From Thermodesulfobacteriota bacterium (lineage in GTDB: Bacteria > Desulfobacterota > Desulfobacteria > Desulfobacterales > JAUWMJ01): DNA of 58,643 bases. The notes beneath the pieces are model-generated. The model had not been told where the DNA came from, did not search any database, and was given only the letters and a program-made list of their open reading frames with translations. This document shows, piece by piece, positions 33,262 through 42,207 of this stretch. The stretch covers positions 1 through 58,643 of the forward strand of contig JAXHVO010000082.1 in NCBI GenBank assembly GCA_034189135.1, in the 5' to 3' direction. A program made the position numbers and the translations under genes. The stretch's first letter is position 1; each line of letters begins with the position of its first letter.

Positions 33262-33588
33262 TTACTTGGCATTATTTTTTTTAATAAATTCGCTTTCGAT
33301 CTTCTGGGCCACTTCCAGGGCGGTGGTCATGGCGTCATTGATTTTAAACATTTGAACTTTTAAAGTTTTCAGCGACGCCTGCGTGGTGACAATTTGATCA
33401 TCGCTGATTAAGAGCTGCTGAAGCTGTTTGGCTTTTTCGGCCAGACTGGACATCTTAATGGCAAAGGTACCGATTTCTTCCGCCCATTTCATACGATCTT
33501 GATCTTCAAATGCCATTTGTCCGTTGGCTATGCCTTCTTCCAGTATTTCGATGCCGTATTCTTTCGCATCTGCAATAATTTCCCACAT
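33262..33588 (-). CDS. Small all-helical hypothetical protein
   Basis: A 108-residue, soluble, probably coiled-coil protein with no family I recognise. It starts MWEIIADAKEYGIEILEEG, has a Lys/Gln/Leu-rich middle (SSLAEKAKQLQQLL) and ends FIKKNNAK. AAAGGAGAC sits 5 nt before the ATG, which makes expression credible. It has no membrane segment, signal peptide or Cys. It converges with the transpeptidase gene. Confidence 0.6.
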   Translation of the reverse strand: MWEIIADAKEYGIEILEEGIANGQMAFEDQDRMKWAEEIGTFAIKMSSLAEKAKQLQQLLISDDQIVTTQASLKTLKVQMFKINDAMTTALEVAQKIESEFIKKNNAK

Positions 33589-33842
33589 GGTGGTCTCCTT
33601 TCAATAAGTTGTTTCAAACCCGCAACCCTTTTTCCCGGCTTGTCACCAAACTTAGCAACAGCTAGATTCGTATTATGTAAAATTCAGAGAAGATTGTCGG
33701 GTGGTTCCTTTAAATTTTTCAAGGTTAATCTGATACAATATACGCTGCTTTTAAACCATAAATCAAGAAAATAAGTCTGATCCACTTATCAGGTCATCTG
33801 ATTGGTTAACACTATACAGAGGATATCACCCTGGCTGCCTGA

Positions 33843-34328
33843 TTAAGTCCTGGTCAATCTCTTGCCTGTTTCCAGGAAATAGTTCATCGATTTTTCCCAA
33901 AAGATGACCGCTTCAAGAAATGAGTCTTCGGTGAAACGATTGATGAAGTCGTTTCCTTCAGGGGTAATGCCGGTGTACGTATAGGAAACATCTACGTACG
34001 AACTGTTCCCATCTTTGGATGTCACCGCTATTTTGAGCACACATGTTCTGGAGCGATGAGTAAACCGAACAAATTCAACTTGATATGATTTGGGATTATG
34101 TTTGGTGACGGTCCATATCGTATCCTCTTCACCTTCACATGGCGTACTGAATACAGCCCCCTCTTCAACAAAGCCGGATTTAGAATAGATCATGTTATAC
34201 TGCCAGCCATCCAGCCACTCAGCCTCACGCACCGGGCACAGGAGCGGGAACACTTTTTCCGGTGTGGCATGGATGGTTTGTCGATATTCTCTGCTTATTC
34301 TTTTGGGATTAAATTGGATGTTTTCCAT
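33843..34328 (-). CDS. SRPBCC (START/Bet v 1-like) domain protein
   Basis: A 161-residue cytoplasmic protein that resembles the SRPBCC fold, small hydrophobic-ligand binding: the first strand REYRQTIHATPEKVFPLLCP followed by REAEWLDGW, then an antiparallel sheet and a final long helix AVIFWEKSMNYFLETGK. I choose ATG 34328 because GAGGAG lies 7 nt upstream. A GTG one codon earlier is also possible. Genes with this layout are often called polyketide-cyclase-like, but the ligand is unknown. It is transcribed away from the large activase gene. Confidence 0.68.
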   Translation of the reverse strand: MENIQFNPKRISREYRQTIHATPEKVFPLLCPVREAEWLDGWQYNMIYSKSGFVEEGAVFSTPCEGEEDTIWTVTKHNPKSYQVEFVRFTHRSRTCVLKIAVTSKDGNSSYVDVSYTYTGITPEGNDFINRFTEDSFLEAVIFWEKSMNYFLETGKRLTRT

Positions 34329-34679
34329 CACCAGGCTCCTCTTTTATTGATTGCCCTAACCAATAAACCCGGCAGGTCGGGCCATTTTCTCACTAGAATT
34401 CTTTTCCGGATACAATAGTAGACAGACGTATAATCTTATGGCACTGAACCTTACGGAATGCAATACCATTTGCCATGGAAATCATGCCGCATTGGGGTAC
34501 TTAAAACTTTTGCTGGTAGGATGTTCGTTTTTATTGAAAAAGTGACGGTGATATGTCACGCTGATATAGACTGAAAAATTGATTTTCCCCTGCCGAGGTG
34601 CGGAAAAATCTGCCATCTGGAATTGGGTTGTTGAACATGGCCCTTGTAATCATTAAAACGATCTACAAAGAGATGATCC
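34329..34679. other. Divergent intergenic region before the activase gene
   Basis: 350 nt without a gene. It contains an imperfectly centred palindrome GTGAC-N8-GTCAC (34542-34559), possibly an operator for the activase gene, with no identified regulator. No convincing -35/-10 pair was seen. Confidence 0.4.
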
Positions 34680-37600
34680 ATGAAACCCCCTTATAATATC
34701 CTGGCTGTCGACATTGGTTCGGTTTCCATCGGCGTAGTCGAGATAAATCCTTTAAAAGAAGTCATAAACAGTGCGTATGTGTTTCATCAAGGTAAAATTG
34801 TTGAAAAGCTATTCCGCATTCTAAAAGAATTTGATCTTTCGGCCATTTGCGGGATTGCGGCCACCACCTCCACTCCGGACATCATCCGAACCAGCGGCCG
34901 CTTTGACAATCCTGTGGCAGTGATTGAAGCTTGCCGGCAATTTAACCCCTCGATCGGATCAATTTTAATGGTTGGCGGTGAAAAATTTGGGGTGGTTCGT
35001 TTTGATGACGAAGGGAATTACACCGGTTATAAAGCCAATACATCATGCGCAGCCGGAACCGGGAGTTTTCTTGACCAGCAGGCACAACGGCTGAACTTAG
35101 ACAGTATTGAGGAGTTGAGCCGAATCGCTTTTGAAAATGATGGTGCTCTGCCCAAAATTGCTTCCCGTTGCGCCGTGTTTGCCAAAACCGATCTGGTTCA
35201 TGCCCAGCAGGAAGGCTATACCTTAGATGAGATCTGCGACGGTCTGTGCCACGGTCTGGCCAAAAATATTGTGGATACACTTTTCACCGGAGAAACACAC
35301 CGGTCACCCATTATTTTTACCGGCGGTGTATCTAGAAACCAGTCTGTTGCCGGGCATATCAGTGAGTTAATCGGAGAAGATGTGGTGGTAAACGATATGT
35401 CTCATCTGTTCGGCGCGATCGGTGCCGGATTAAAGCTTATGGCTGAATGGCAGGGACAAAAATCGCTGAAAATTCAATCTGCCAAAGAAATACTGATCCA
35501 GCCTATCTCCCGAAAAAAATACGCTTACCAGCCATTATCACTTATTTTGAGTCAATATCCTGACTTTACTGCGGCGGACTCTTATGTTTACCCTGGTGAT
35601 GTTGCCGGCAAACAGAACCGGGTGGAGGTGGATATTTATCAAGAATTATCACCGGGAGATACCTATGATGTTTACTTGGGAATGGATATCGGTTCCACCA
35701 GTACAAAAGCAGTATTGCTGGACCCCCACAAGACGGTTTTAGCCGGATACTATACTTATACTGCCGGTCGCCCGATTGAAGCGGTGCAGAACCTGTTTGC
35801 CGCAATGGATGATGTGATTCACCAGAAGGGGATTCATTTCAATATTATCGCTGCCGGTACCACCGGCTCGGGGCGAAAGTTGGCTGGAAAAATCATCGGA
35901 GCAGATTTGGTGATTGATGAGATCACTGCCCATGCCAAATCCGCGTGCAACCTTGATCCAAACGTGGATACCATCATCGAAATCGGTGGACAAGATTCGA
36001 AATTCACCACTTTAAAAAACCAGCAGGTCACATTCTCCATTATGAACACCGTATGTGCCGCCGGTACCGGCAGCTTTATTGAAGAGCAGGCCAAAAAACT
36101 GGGATGTCCTCTATCCGACTATTCAGCCCGCACGGAAAATCAACGATCACCGATTACCAGTGATCGTTGCACCGTATTCATGGAAAGAGATTTAAACCAT
36201 CTGCTATCCGAAGGATACAGTGTGAATGAGGTCCTGGCATCCGTGCTTCATGCCATTTGCGAAAATTACCTCACCAAGGTGGCTATTGAAAACAGCATCG
36301 GTCAAATCGTATTTTTTCAAGGTGCCACTGCCAAAAACAGGGCTTTGGTGGCGGCTTTTGAGCAACGGCTTAACAAACCGATCCACGTATCAAGATATTG
36401 TCATTTAACCGGTGCACTTGGCACCGCGTTAATGCTGGCTGAACAGGAAAAGTTGCCGTCCCGATTCAGAGGTATCCATTTGTACAAAAAAAAGATTCCG
36501 GTGACTTCTGAAGTCTGCGAACTGTGCACCAACCACTGTAAAATAACCGTGGCGCATTTACATCATACCCCGGTGGCTTATGGTTTTTTATGTGGCCGTG
36601 ATTATGAAACGAAAAAATTTGTCAACAACAATCGTTCCGGGTTTGATCTGCTGAAAGAACATAAAAAAGCCTTTATTGAAACTAAAACAAAAAAAAAGCC
36701 ATTGACCATAGGCATCCCGGCGGCACTGCATCTTTATGAAGACCTGCCCTTATGGCAAACATTTTTCAAGCGGTTAAATATCAAAACAGTTACCAGTGCT
36801 TCCTGCCATGATGCCATGAAAAAAGGCAAAAACCTGACCGGCGCTGAATTTTGTGCGCCAATGACCGCCTGGCACTGGCATGTCCATTATTTACTGGAAC
36901 TGGCTGATGGATCAAATAAAACCGGCGCTCCGGATTACATCTTTTTACCGGTTTATCTGGAAAAAAAAACCGGCGAGAAAGATACCCGCCGGCAGTATTG
37001 CTACTACACCCAATATGCCACGCCGTTGGCAATGAGTATCGGTAAAGAAAAGCAAAGAAAACGGTTCTTAACCCCGTTGGTGAATTATCTGTATAACCCC
37101 TATCATACCAAAGTACAGTTGTATCGAATGCTGAAACCGATTGTCACCGGTAATCTCAATTTCTTTGAAGTGGCCGCTGCCTATGATCAGGCCCTGAAAT
37201 TTAAACAGGCCGGTATACAGAATCTTAAAACGATTTATCACCAAGAATCCCAAACAGCAGATGGTATTCATGTGGTATTATTGGGACGTCCCTATACCGT
37301 GCTGTCCAAATCTATGAATAAAGGAATTCCAGGTATATTTGCTGCGTTAGGCATTCGAACGTTTTCCTATGACATGCTTTCGCCCGATAAAAAGGATTTT
37401 GCAGCCATTGAACCACTTCTCAACGAGTTGCCTTGGTATTATGCGTCCGAGATATTAAGAGCCGCCGAAAAAGCCGCCCGGACTCCCGGTGCCTATCCGG
37501 TGCTGGTCACCTCTTTTAAATGTTCGCCGGATTCATTTATCACCGATTATTTTAAAAAGATAATGGAAGCCCACCATAAACCGTATTTAATTCTTCAGCT

Positions 37601-38915
37601 GGACGAGCACGATTCCAGTGTCGGGTATGAAACCCGCATCGAGGCAGGAATCCGATCTTTTCAAAACCACTGGTCCCAAAGCAAAGGCAGGAAAACGGCC
37701 AAACCTGTAGCCTATCCATCGTCGTTGATACCAAAGACTGAAACACAACTAACCGGCAAGACCTTGATTATTCCCAACTGGGATGATATCTCTCTGAACC
37801 TGATAGTGGCCAACCTTAGAAACAGCGGCATTGACGCCCGCGTACTGGAAGAAACCGAAACCAGTATTCAAAAAAGCCTGCGGTATAATACCGGCCAGTG
37901 TATTCCACTGAGCATCATCGCTCAGGAATTCATCGATTATGTGAAAAAGCATCACCTGGACCCGGCCAAAACCATACTGTGGAATCCCCATTCCAGCCTG
38001 GCCTGTAATTTGTGTTTGTATCCCCATCACATCCGCACCATCCTTCATGCGTATGGTCATGGCATGGAAAAGGCCAGCGTTTATAAAGGCGCCATTTCGT
38101 TTGCAGATATCTCGCTTAAATTGCCCATCAACACCTATTTTGCGTATATGTTTGGCGGAATGCTCCGCAAGATGGGCTGTAAAATCCGGCCCTATGAAAT
38201 CAAACCCGGGATCACAGACCGAACCATCCAAAAAAGTGTCCAGATTCTGTCTGATGCTTTTTACGGTAAATCCTCAAAGGAAAATGCCGTGGCAAGTGTG
38301 GTGGATCTTTTTGCGGAAATTGAAACCAAACCGGAAAAAAATCGTCCCAAGGTGGCCATTTTCGGCGATTTGTACCTGCGGGACAATGAAGTGATGAACC
38401 AGGATTTAATCCGCTTTATTGAAAGAAACGGTGGCGAAGTCATTACCACGCCCTACAGTTCATACACCAAAATGGTCGCCAACCAATATTTACGCAAATG
38501 GTTTATTGAAGGACAATATCTAAGCGTACTCACCAGCAAAGCCCTGGTGGCCACCATCAGTCAATTGGAAAAAATATACGCCAAATATTTTGGACGCATT
38601 TTAAAAGAGCCGGTACCCGAATACAATGAATCTGCCGAGAAAATTTTGTCCGCCTATAATGTCCGCATTGAAAATACCGGCGAATCCATGGACAACATTA
38701 TGAAGATCTATTATTTGACCAAGCTTCATCCGGACATTTCTCTGTTTGTGCAAGTCAGCCCGGCGTTTTGCTGTCCGGCCTTAATTACTGAGGCCATGGC
38801 CAGGGATATTAAAACCAATACCGGCATTCCTGTGGTTTCCATCACTTACGATGGTACCCGCAGCAATAAAAACGACGTCATCATTCCCTATTTAAACTAT
38901 GCGAGCCACGCATGA
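34680..38915 (+). CDS. Giant acyl-CoA dehydratase activase-type protein (BcrAD/HgdC plus DUF2229-like)
   Basis: A 1,411-residue protein with two BadF/BadG/BcrA/BcrD-type ASKHA ATPase domains, about 5-255 and 335-580. Each has the phosphate motif (VDIGSVSIGVVEI; MDIGSTSTKAVLL) and a Cys-containing loop that in dimeric activases holds a [4Fe-4S] cluster (TSCAAGTGSFLDQQA; NTVCAAGTGSFIEEQA), plus a second Cys (SRCAVFAKTD; DRCTVFMERD). From about 600 on the sequence is like the DUF2229/2-hydroxyglutaryl-CoA dehydratase region, with further Cys motifs (CELCTNHC, GAEFCAPM, SLACNLCLYP). Activases of this family use ATP to push a low-potential electron into 2-hydroxyacyl-CoA dehydratases or benzoyl-CoA reductase. 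The partner enzyme is not in the window. The length is normal for the long form. Confidence 0.82.
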   Translation: MKPPYNILAVDIGSVSIGVVEINPLKEVINSAYVFHQGKIVEKLFRILKEFDLSAICGIAATTSTPDIIRTSGRFDNPVAVIEACRQFNPSIGSILMVGGEKFGVVRFDDEGNYTGYKANTSCAAGTGSFLDQQAQRLNLDSIEELSRIAFENDGALPKIASRCAVFAKTDLVHAQQEGYTLDEICDGLCHGLAKNIVDTLFTGETHRSPIIFTGGVSRNQSVAGHISELIGEDVVVNDMSHLFGAIGAGLKLMAEWQGQKSLKIQSAKEILIQPISRKKYAYQPLSLILSQYPDFTAADSYVYPGDVAGKQNRVEVDIYQELSPGDTYDVYLGMDIGSTSTKAVLLDPHKTVLAGYYTYTAGRPIEAVQNLFAAMDDVIHQKGIHFNIIAAGTTGSGRKLAGKIIGADLVIDEITAHAKSACNLDPNVDTIIEIGGQDSKFTTLKNQQVTFSIMNTVCAAGTGSFIEEQAKKLGCPLSDYSARTENQRSPITSDRCTVFMERDLNHLLSEGYSVNEVLASVLHAICENYLTKVAIENSIGQIVFFQGATAKNRALVAAFEQRLNKPIHVSRYCHLTGALGTALMLAEQEKLPSRFRGIHLYKKKIPVTSEVCELCTNHCKITVAHLHHTPVAYGFLCGRDYETKKFVNNNRSGFDLLKEHKKAFIETKTKKKPLTIGIPAALHLYEDLPLWQTFFKRLNIKTVTSASCHDAMKKGKNLTGAEFCAPMTAWHWHVHYLLELADGSNKTGAPDYIFLPVYLEKKTGEKDTRRQYCYYTQYATPLAMSIGKEKQRKRFLTPLVNYLYNPYHTKVQLYRMLKPIVTGNLNFFEVAAAYDQALKFKQAGIQNLKTIYHQESQTADGIHVVLLGRPYTVLSKSMNKGIPGIFAALGIRTFSYDMLSPDKKDFAAIEPLLNELPWYYASEILRAAEKAARTPGAYPVLVTSFKCSPDSFITDYFKKIMEAHHKPYLILQLDEHDSSVGYETRIEAGIRSFQNHWSQSKGRKTAKPVAYPSSLIPKTETQLTGKTLIIPNWDDISLNLIVANLRNSGIDARVLEETETSIQKSLRYNTGQCIPLSIIAQEFIDYVKKHHLDPAKTILWNPHSSLACNLCLYPHHIRTILHAYGHGMEKASVYKGAISFADISLKLPINTYFAYMFGGMLRKMGCKIRPYEIKPGITDRTIQKSVQILSDAFYGKSSKENAVASVVDLFAEIETKPEKNRPKVAIFGDLYLRDNEVMNQDLIRFIERNGGEVITTPYSSYTKMVANQYLRKWFIEGQYLSVLTSKALVATISQLEKIYAKYFGRILKEPVPEYNESAEKILSAYNVRIENTGESMDNIMKIYYLTKLHPDISLFVQVSPAFCCPALITEAMARDIKTNTGIPVVSITYDGTRSNKNDVIIPYLNYASHA

Positions 38916-40129
38916 AAATAGTTCTGGCAACCTTTGGTTCTCGCGGCGATGTTCAACCAATGATGGCCCTCTCGTTGGCCCTGAAAGCGGCCGGGCACGA
39001 TATCCTTTTGGCCGGACCTCCTGAAAAGGCGAGGTGGGCAAAGCAGGCCGGATGCCCCTTTTACCCTCTGGGAGGGGATGTGACTGCCTTCATCGATGGG
39101 ATGGAGAATGCCCATTCGTTCCGTTCCGGTATTTGTTTTATTCATTATGTCCGTAAAGAATTGATTTCCCAATTCGAAATTTTTAACAAAATCATCACCG
39201 GGGCGGATCTGGCTGTGGGTGCATCTTTGGTATTTGGCTTATCCACCGTGGCCGAGCTAATGGGTATTGAGTACCGCTATATCGCATTTACACCACAACT
39301 TTTACCCTCTGGGTGTTATCCTTTCCCGGCTTTCAAACATCACGGATTTCCTAAATGGTATAACCGAATGACCTGGGAAACGGCCAAGGTGCTTGATAAG
39401 TTCAATTTAACCCGGCTAATTAATATGAGGCGTAAGGAGTTCGGATTAAAACCCGTCCAAGATGCCTGGCAGCATATTTTGAGTAGAAAGGTAATCGTGG
39501 CTTCCGACCGGGTGATTGGCCAGGTCCCAGAAGACGTTGATGTCGCCTTTACTCAAACCGGCTACTTGCATTTAAACCAGCCGGATCAACATCTTCCTAA
39601 ATTAGAAGCGTTCTTAAAGGATGGTCCGGCTCCTGTTTTTGCAGGCTTTGGAAGTATGCCAAAACAGGATCAGACCAGGCTTGTCCCAATGATTGTACAG
39701 GCTGTACGGTCAATCGGACAGCGAGTAGTTATTGGCAAATTTTGGGACGAGCCGTCCGAATTTTCAAGTTCAAACGATGTCTTTTTTATCAGGAGATATC
39801 CGCATTTAAAACTTTTTCCCCGTATGGCAGCGGTGATCCATCACGGTGGGGCAGGCACTACCGCCACCTCTGCAATCAGTGGTGTCCCTCAAATCATCGT
39901 TCCTCATATACTGGATCAATATTACTGGGGGCATCAGATATATCAATCCTATCTTGGCCCAAAACCGATATGGCGATCAAGGTTAACCCCCCAAAAACTT
40001 TCAGCAGCTATCGAAGAATGCCTGTCAAATGATCTGATCATCCAAAAAGCCAGGGTGGCCTCAGAAATGATCAACCCGCAGAGCAGTTTGGATGCGGCAG
40101 TCTGCGAAGTATTAAAAAGCAAGGGTTGA
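38912..40129 (+). CDS. Glycosyltransferase of the sterol/UDP-glucuronosyl type (GT1-like)
   Basis: A 405-residue GT-B enzyme. The N-terminus MKIVLATFGSRGDVQPMMAL is the hallmark of sterol-glucosyltransferase- and MGT-like enzymes, which move a sugar from an NDP-sugar to a lipid or other hydrophobic acceptor. The C-terminal donor site has HHGGAGTTATSAISGVPQI followed by D-Q-Y-Y-W-G-H. No signal peptide or membrane segment. Its ATG overlaps the activase stop by 4 nt, so it is translated with it, although no functional link is obvious. A damaged copy of the segment 39884-39951 lies about 2.1 kb downstream. Confidence 0.82.
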   Translation: MKIVLATFGSRGDVQPMMALSLALKAAGHDILLAGPPEKARWAKQAGCPFYPLGGDVTAFIDGMENAHSFRSGICFIHYVRKELISQFEIFNKIITGADLAVGASLVFGLSTVAELMGIEYRYIAFTPQLLPSGCYPFPAFKHHGFPKWYNRMTWETAKVLDKFNLTRLINMRRKEFGLKPVQDAWQHILSRKVIVASDRVIGQVPEDVDVAFTQTGYLHLNQPDQHLPKLEAFLKDGPAPVFAGFGSMPKQDQTRLVPMIVQAVRSIGQRVVIGKFWDEPSEFSSSNDVFFIRRYPHLKLFPRMAAVIHHGGAGTTATSAISGVPQIIVPHILDQYYWGHQIYQSYLGPKPIWRSRLTPQKLSAAIEECLSNDLIIQKARVASEMINPQSSLDAAVCEVLKSKG

Positions 40130-40338
40130 CACGGTATCGAAGACATCCGAGGAGTCCCTAATATTGAAGCTGTCTAATTGTTGCACAGATTCAAGTTATG
40201 TATTGTATCAAAAAATCATTTGCTTTAATATATACTGAATGATGACAGCTCCATACATTGCAAATATGATAGGAAGCTTAGAGAGATTCCGTTTGCTAAA
40301 AAAGCTTAAGCCAACGGTATTGACTGTTGGGATGCATC

Positions 40339-41223
40339 ATGAGTGAAATACAAAGTCTTAAAGCAGCGGCTCAAAAAAGCGGCTTGGGTCCACAATCGGC
40401 GCAGGGCCAATGGGCAATAAACGAAATAAAGGCCAAGCTCGATTCTTATAAAAAATGGATTCATACCTTACTGATGTTTGGCAGCTATGCTTTAAGTCAA
40501 GCCGGGCGACATTCGGATATCGATTTTTTGGTTCTGATGAAAAAAGGGAAGCATGTCGGCGGATTTCATAAAACTTTGCTTGATCTTAAACTGGCTTTGA
40601 GAAAAAAAAGCAAAGATCCGGTTGAGATCCAGATTGTATCTTTTGATGAAAAGTCGATTAAATGTCTGTTTAAACTTTCGATGCCATTGGCTCATGCAAT
40701 CCGACATGGTGTGGTCATATGGGATGACGGGTGGTTCGAAACACTGCTGTCGAGGCCATATCCCAAATGGCCGGATAGAGGAGCCGCTGTAAAGGCTTTT
40801 ACCCAATGGATTGTGCCGTTGTACTATCGTTGTTCCATAGACTTAAAACGAGAGATATCGGCACATCACGGGCCGGTTGGCATTTGCACCCAACAGGGCA
40901 AATGTATCGGTCATCCCGATGGTGATCTGCCGGCAAGAGTGATTTCAAGGATGCTTTATGTGACTTTGCCTGACAGGGGTTTTCTTCCTCTTTGTAAACC
41001 CGAAGTCATAAATATGGCAGTTGAAAGTTACGGAAGGAAAGCATGGCGACCTGTTTGCCTGGCCTTCAATATTCTCCAAAAGGATCGTTTGATTACCTTT
41101 GGTGAATTTCAGGTGTTGTTCTCATTTGCTAAAACACTCTTTGACGAATGTATCCGGATCTGCGGACCTGAAAATCCTGAAGTTATAAAGTCGCTTTCAC
41201 GTGAGTATCAAGGGGGAAATTAG
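40339..41223 (+). CDS. Nucleotidyltransferase-domain protein
   Basis: A 294-residue cytoplasmic protein from ATG 40339. The N-terminal third has the minimal nucleotidyltransferase signature G-S-x(8)-S-D-I-D (LMFGSYALSQAGRHSDIDFL). The middle has the conserved acidic strand VEIQIVSFDE, and the rest is helical and unassigned, with a Cys/His pair in GICTQQGKCIGHPDG. A TTG 12 nt upstream could give four more residues but has no ribosome site. It might modify a protein or RNA. It is not recognisably part of a MNT/HEPN pair. Confidence 0.65.
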   Translation: MSEIQSLKAAAQKSGLGPQSAQGQWAINEIKAKLDSYKKWIHTLLMFGSYALSQAGRHSDIDFLVLMKKGKHVGGFHKTLLDLKLALRKKSKDPVEIQIVSFDEKSIKCLFKLSMPLAHAIRHGVVIWDDGWFETLLSRPYPKWPDRGAAVKAFTQWIVPLYYRCSIDLKREISAHHGPVGICTQQGKCIGHPDGDLPARVISRMLYVTLPDRGFLPLCKPEVINMAVESYGRKAWRPVCLAFNILQKDRLITFGEFQVLFSFAKTLFDECIRICGPENPEVIKSLSREYQGGN

Positions 41224-41243
41224 TAAAAACAAGGAGGTGTCAT

Positions 41244-41978
41244 ATGACCAGATTATTTATAACAGCCAATTTGTTTGCTGCCTTTTTTGCCTTTACTGCT
41301 TTTGCACAAGGATTTGAAAGGGACATTATAAAAACATCCGCCGGTAATTTGGAAATTACTTTTATCGGCCATGGTACGCTGATGTTTACTTTTGACGGGA
41401 AGGTGATTCATATTGATCCGTGGACCAGGCTGGCCGATTATTCCAACATGCCGAAAGCCGATATGATTCTTTTGACCCATGAGCATCGTGATCACCTGGA
41501 TCTGAAAGCGCTGGAGCTCATCCGAACGGACAAAAGCTTTTTGGTATTAACCGAAACCTGCGCAGGCCGGGTTAAGGGCGGTATGGTGATGAAGAATGGA
41601 GATATCAGAACCGTGGGAGGGTTAAAAATTGAGGCTGTACCGGCCTATAATATCGTGCATATGCGGAGTGAAGGCATGCCTTTCCATCCAAAGGGCATCG
41701 GTAATGGCTATGTGATTACCTTTGGCGACAAGCGGGTTTATGTGGCGGGTGATACCGAAAACATTCCGGAAATGAAAGAGCTTAAAGGGATAGACATTGC
41801 ATTCCTGCCCATGAACCTGCCGTACACCATGACGCCGGAAATGGTGGCCGACGCTGTGAGGGTATTCAAACCGAAAATTCTTTATCCCTATCACTATGGT
41901 GATACGGATACATCAAAGATTGTGAATTTACTAAAAGGTATGGAAGGAATAGAAGTGCGCATTAGGAAAATGAAGTAG
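41244..41978 (+). CDS. Exported metallo-beta-lactamase-fold hydrolase
   Basis: A 244-residue protein with a signal peptide (MTRLFITANLFAAFFAFTAFAQG). The metal site is complete: LTHEHRDHLD (H-x-H-x-D-H), and a later D/H-Y-H (GDTEN and YPYHYGD). The order and short length match the UlaG/UPF0173-type branch (HIDPWTRLADYSN near the front), but periplasmic export is unusual there. AAGGAGGTG precedes the ATG. It starts 20 nt after the nucleotidyltransferase gene and the two may be co-transcribed. The substrate is unknown. Confidence 0.82.
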   Translation: MTRLFITANLFAAFFAFTAFAQGFERDIIKTSAGNLEITFIGHGTLMFTFDGKVIHIDPWTRLADYSNMPKADMILLTHEHRDHLDLKALELIRTDKSFLVLTETCAGRVKGGMVMKNGDIRTVGGLKIEAVPAYNIVHMRSEGMPFHPKGIGNGYVITFGDKRVYVAGDTENIPEMKELKGIDIAFLPMNLPYTMTPEMVADAVRVFKPKILYPYHYGDTDTSKIVNLLKGMEGIEVRIRKMK

Positions 41979-42043
41979 TAAAAGTTTCTTCCTTCCATAT
42001 ATGTCTTATGTGAACTACGAGAGACATCATTTAATAATCTTAT

Positions 42044-42110
42044 GTCCCTAAATCATCGTTTCCCATATACTTGATCAATATTACTGGGGGTATCAGGTGT
42101 ATCAATCCCA
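42044..42110 (+). pseudogene. Fragment of the glycosyltransferase gene
   Basis: This 67-nt stretch matches 39884-39951, in the coding region of the glycosyltransferase about 2.1 kb upstream, at about 60 of 67 aligned positions, with one base deleted. The matching part codes for the donor-site segment around VPQIIVPHILDQYYWG. The deletion breaks the frame and no other part of the gene is present. It is a relic of a partial duplication or a lost paralogue. Confidence 0.75.
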
Positions 42111-42182
42111 CTAAATCGGACTTTTTATGAACTCATCAATATCAGGTTTTTTAAAATATTCCTCTGCTCCAGCCTCATCAAA
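42111..42182 (-). pseudogene. C-terminal tail of a response-regulator receiver domain (relic)
   Basis: The minus strand reads FDEAGAEEYFKKPDIDEFIK and SPI then a stop. This is the end of a receiver domain: G-A-x-E-Y-F-x-K-P with the conserved Lys-Pro before helix 5. An in-frame stop lies two codons before this stretch, and no start or phospho-acceptor part is present. It sits directly against the glycosyltransferase fragment, so the two mark a recombination scar. Confidence 0.45.
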
Positions 42183-42207
42183 CTATTGCGCTTTACTTGA
42201 GACACCG

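Noticed and set aside
34542..34559. CRP/FNR binding site
   Set aside because: The inner spacing is 8 nt between GTGAC and GTCAC, not the 6 nt of TGTGA-N6-TCACA, so it does not match CRP or FNR sites.
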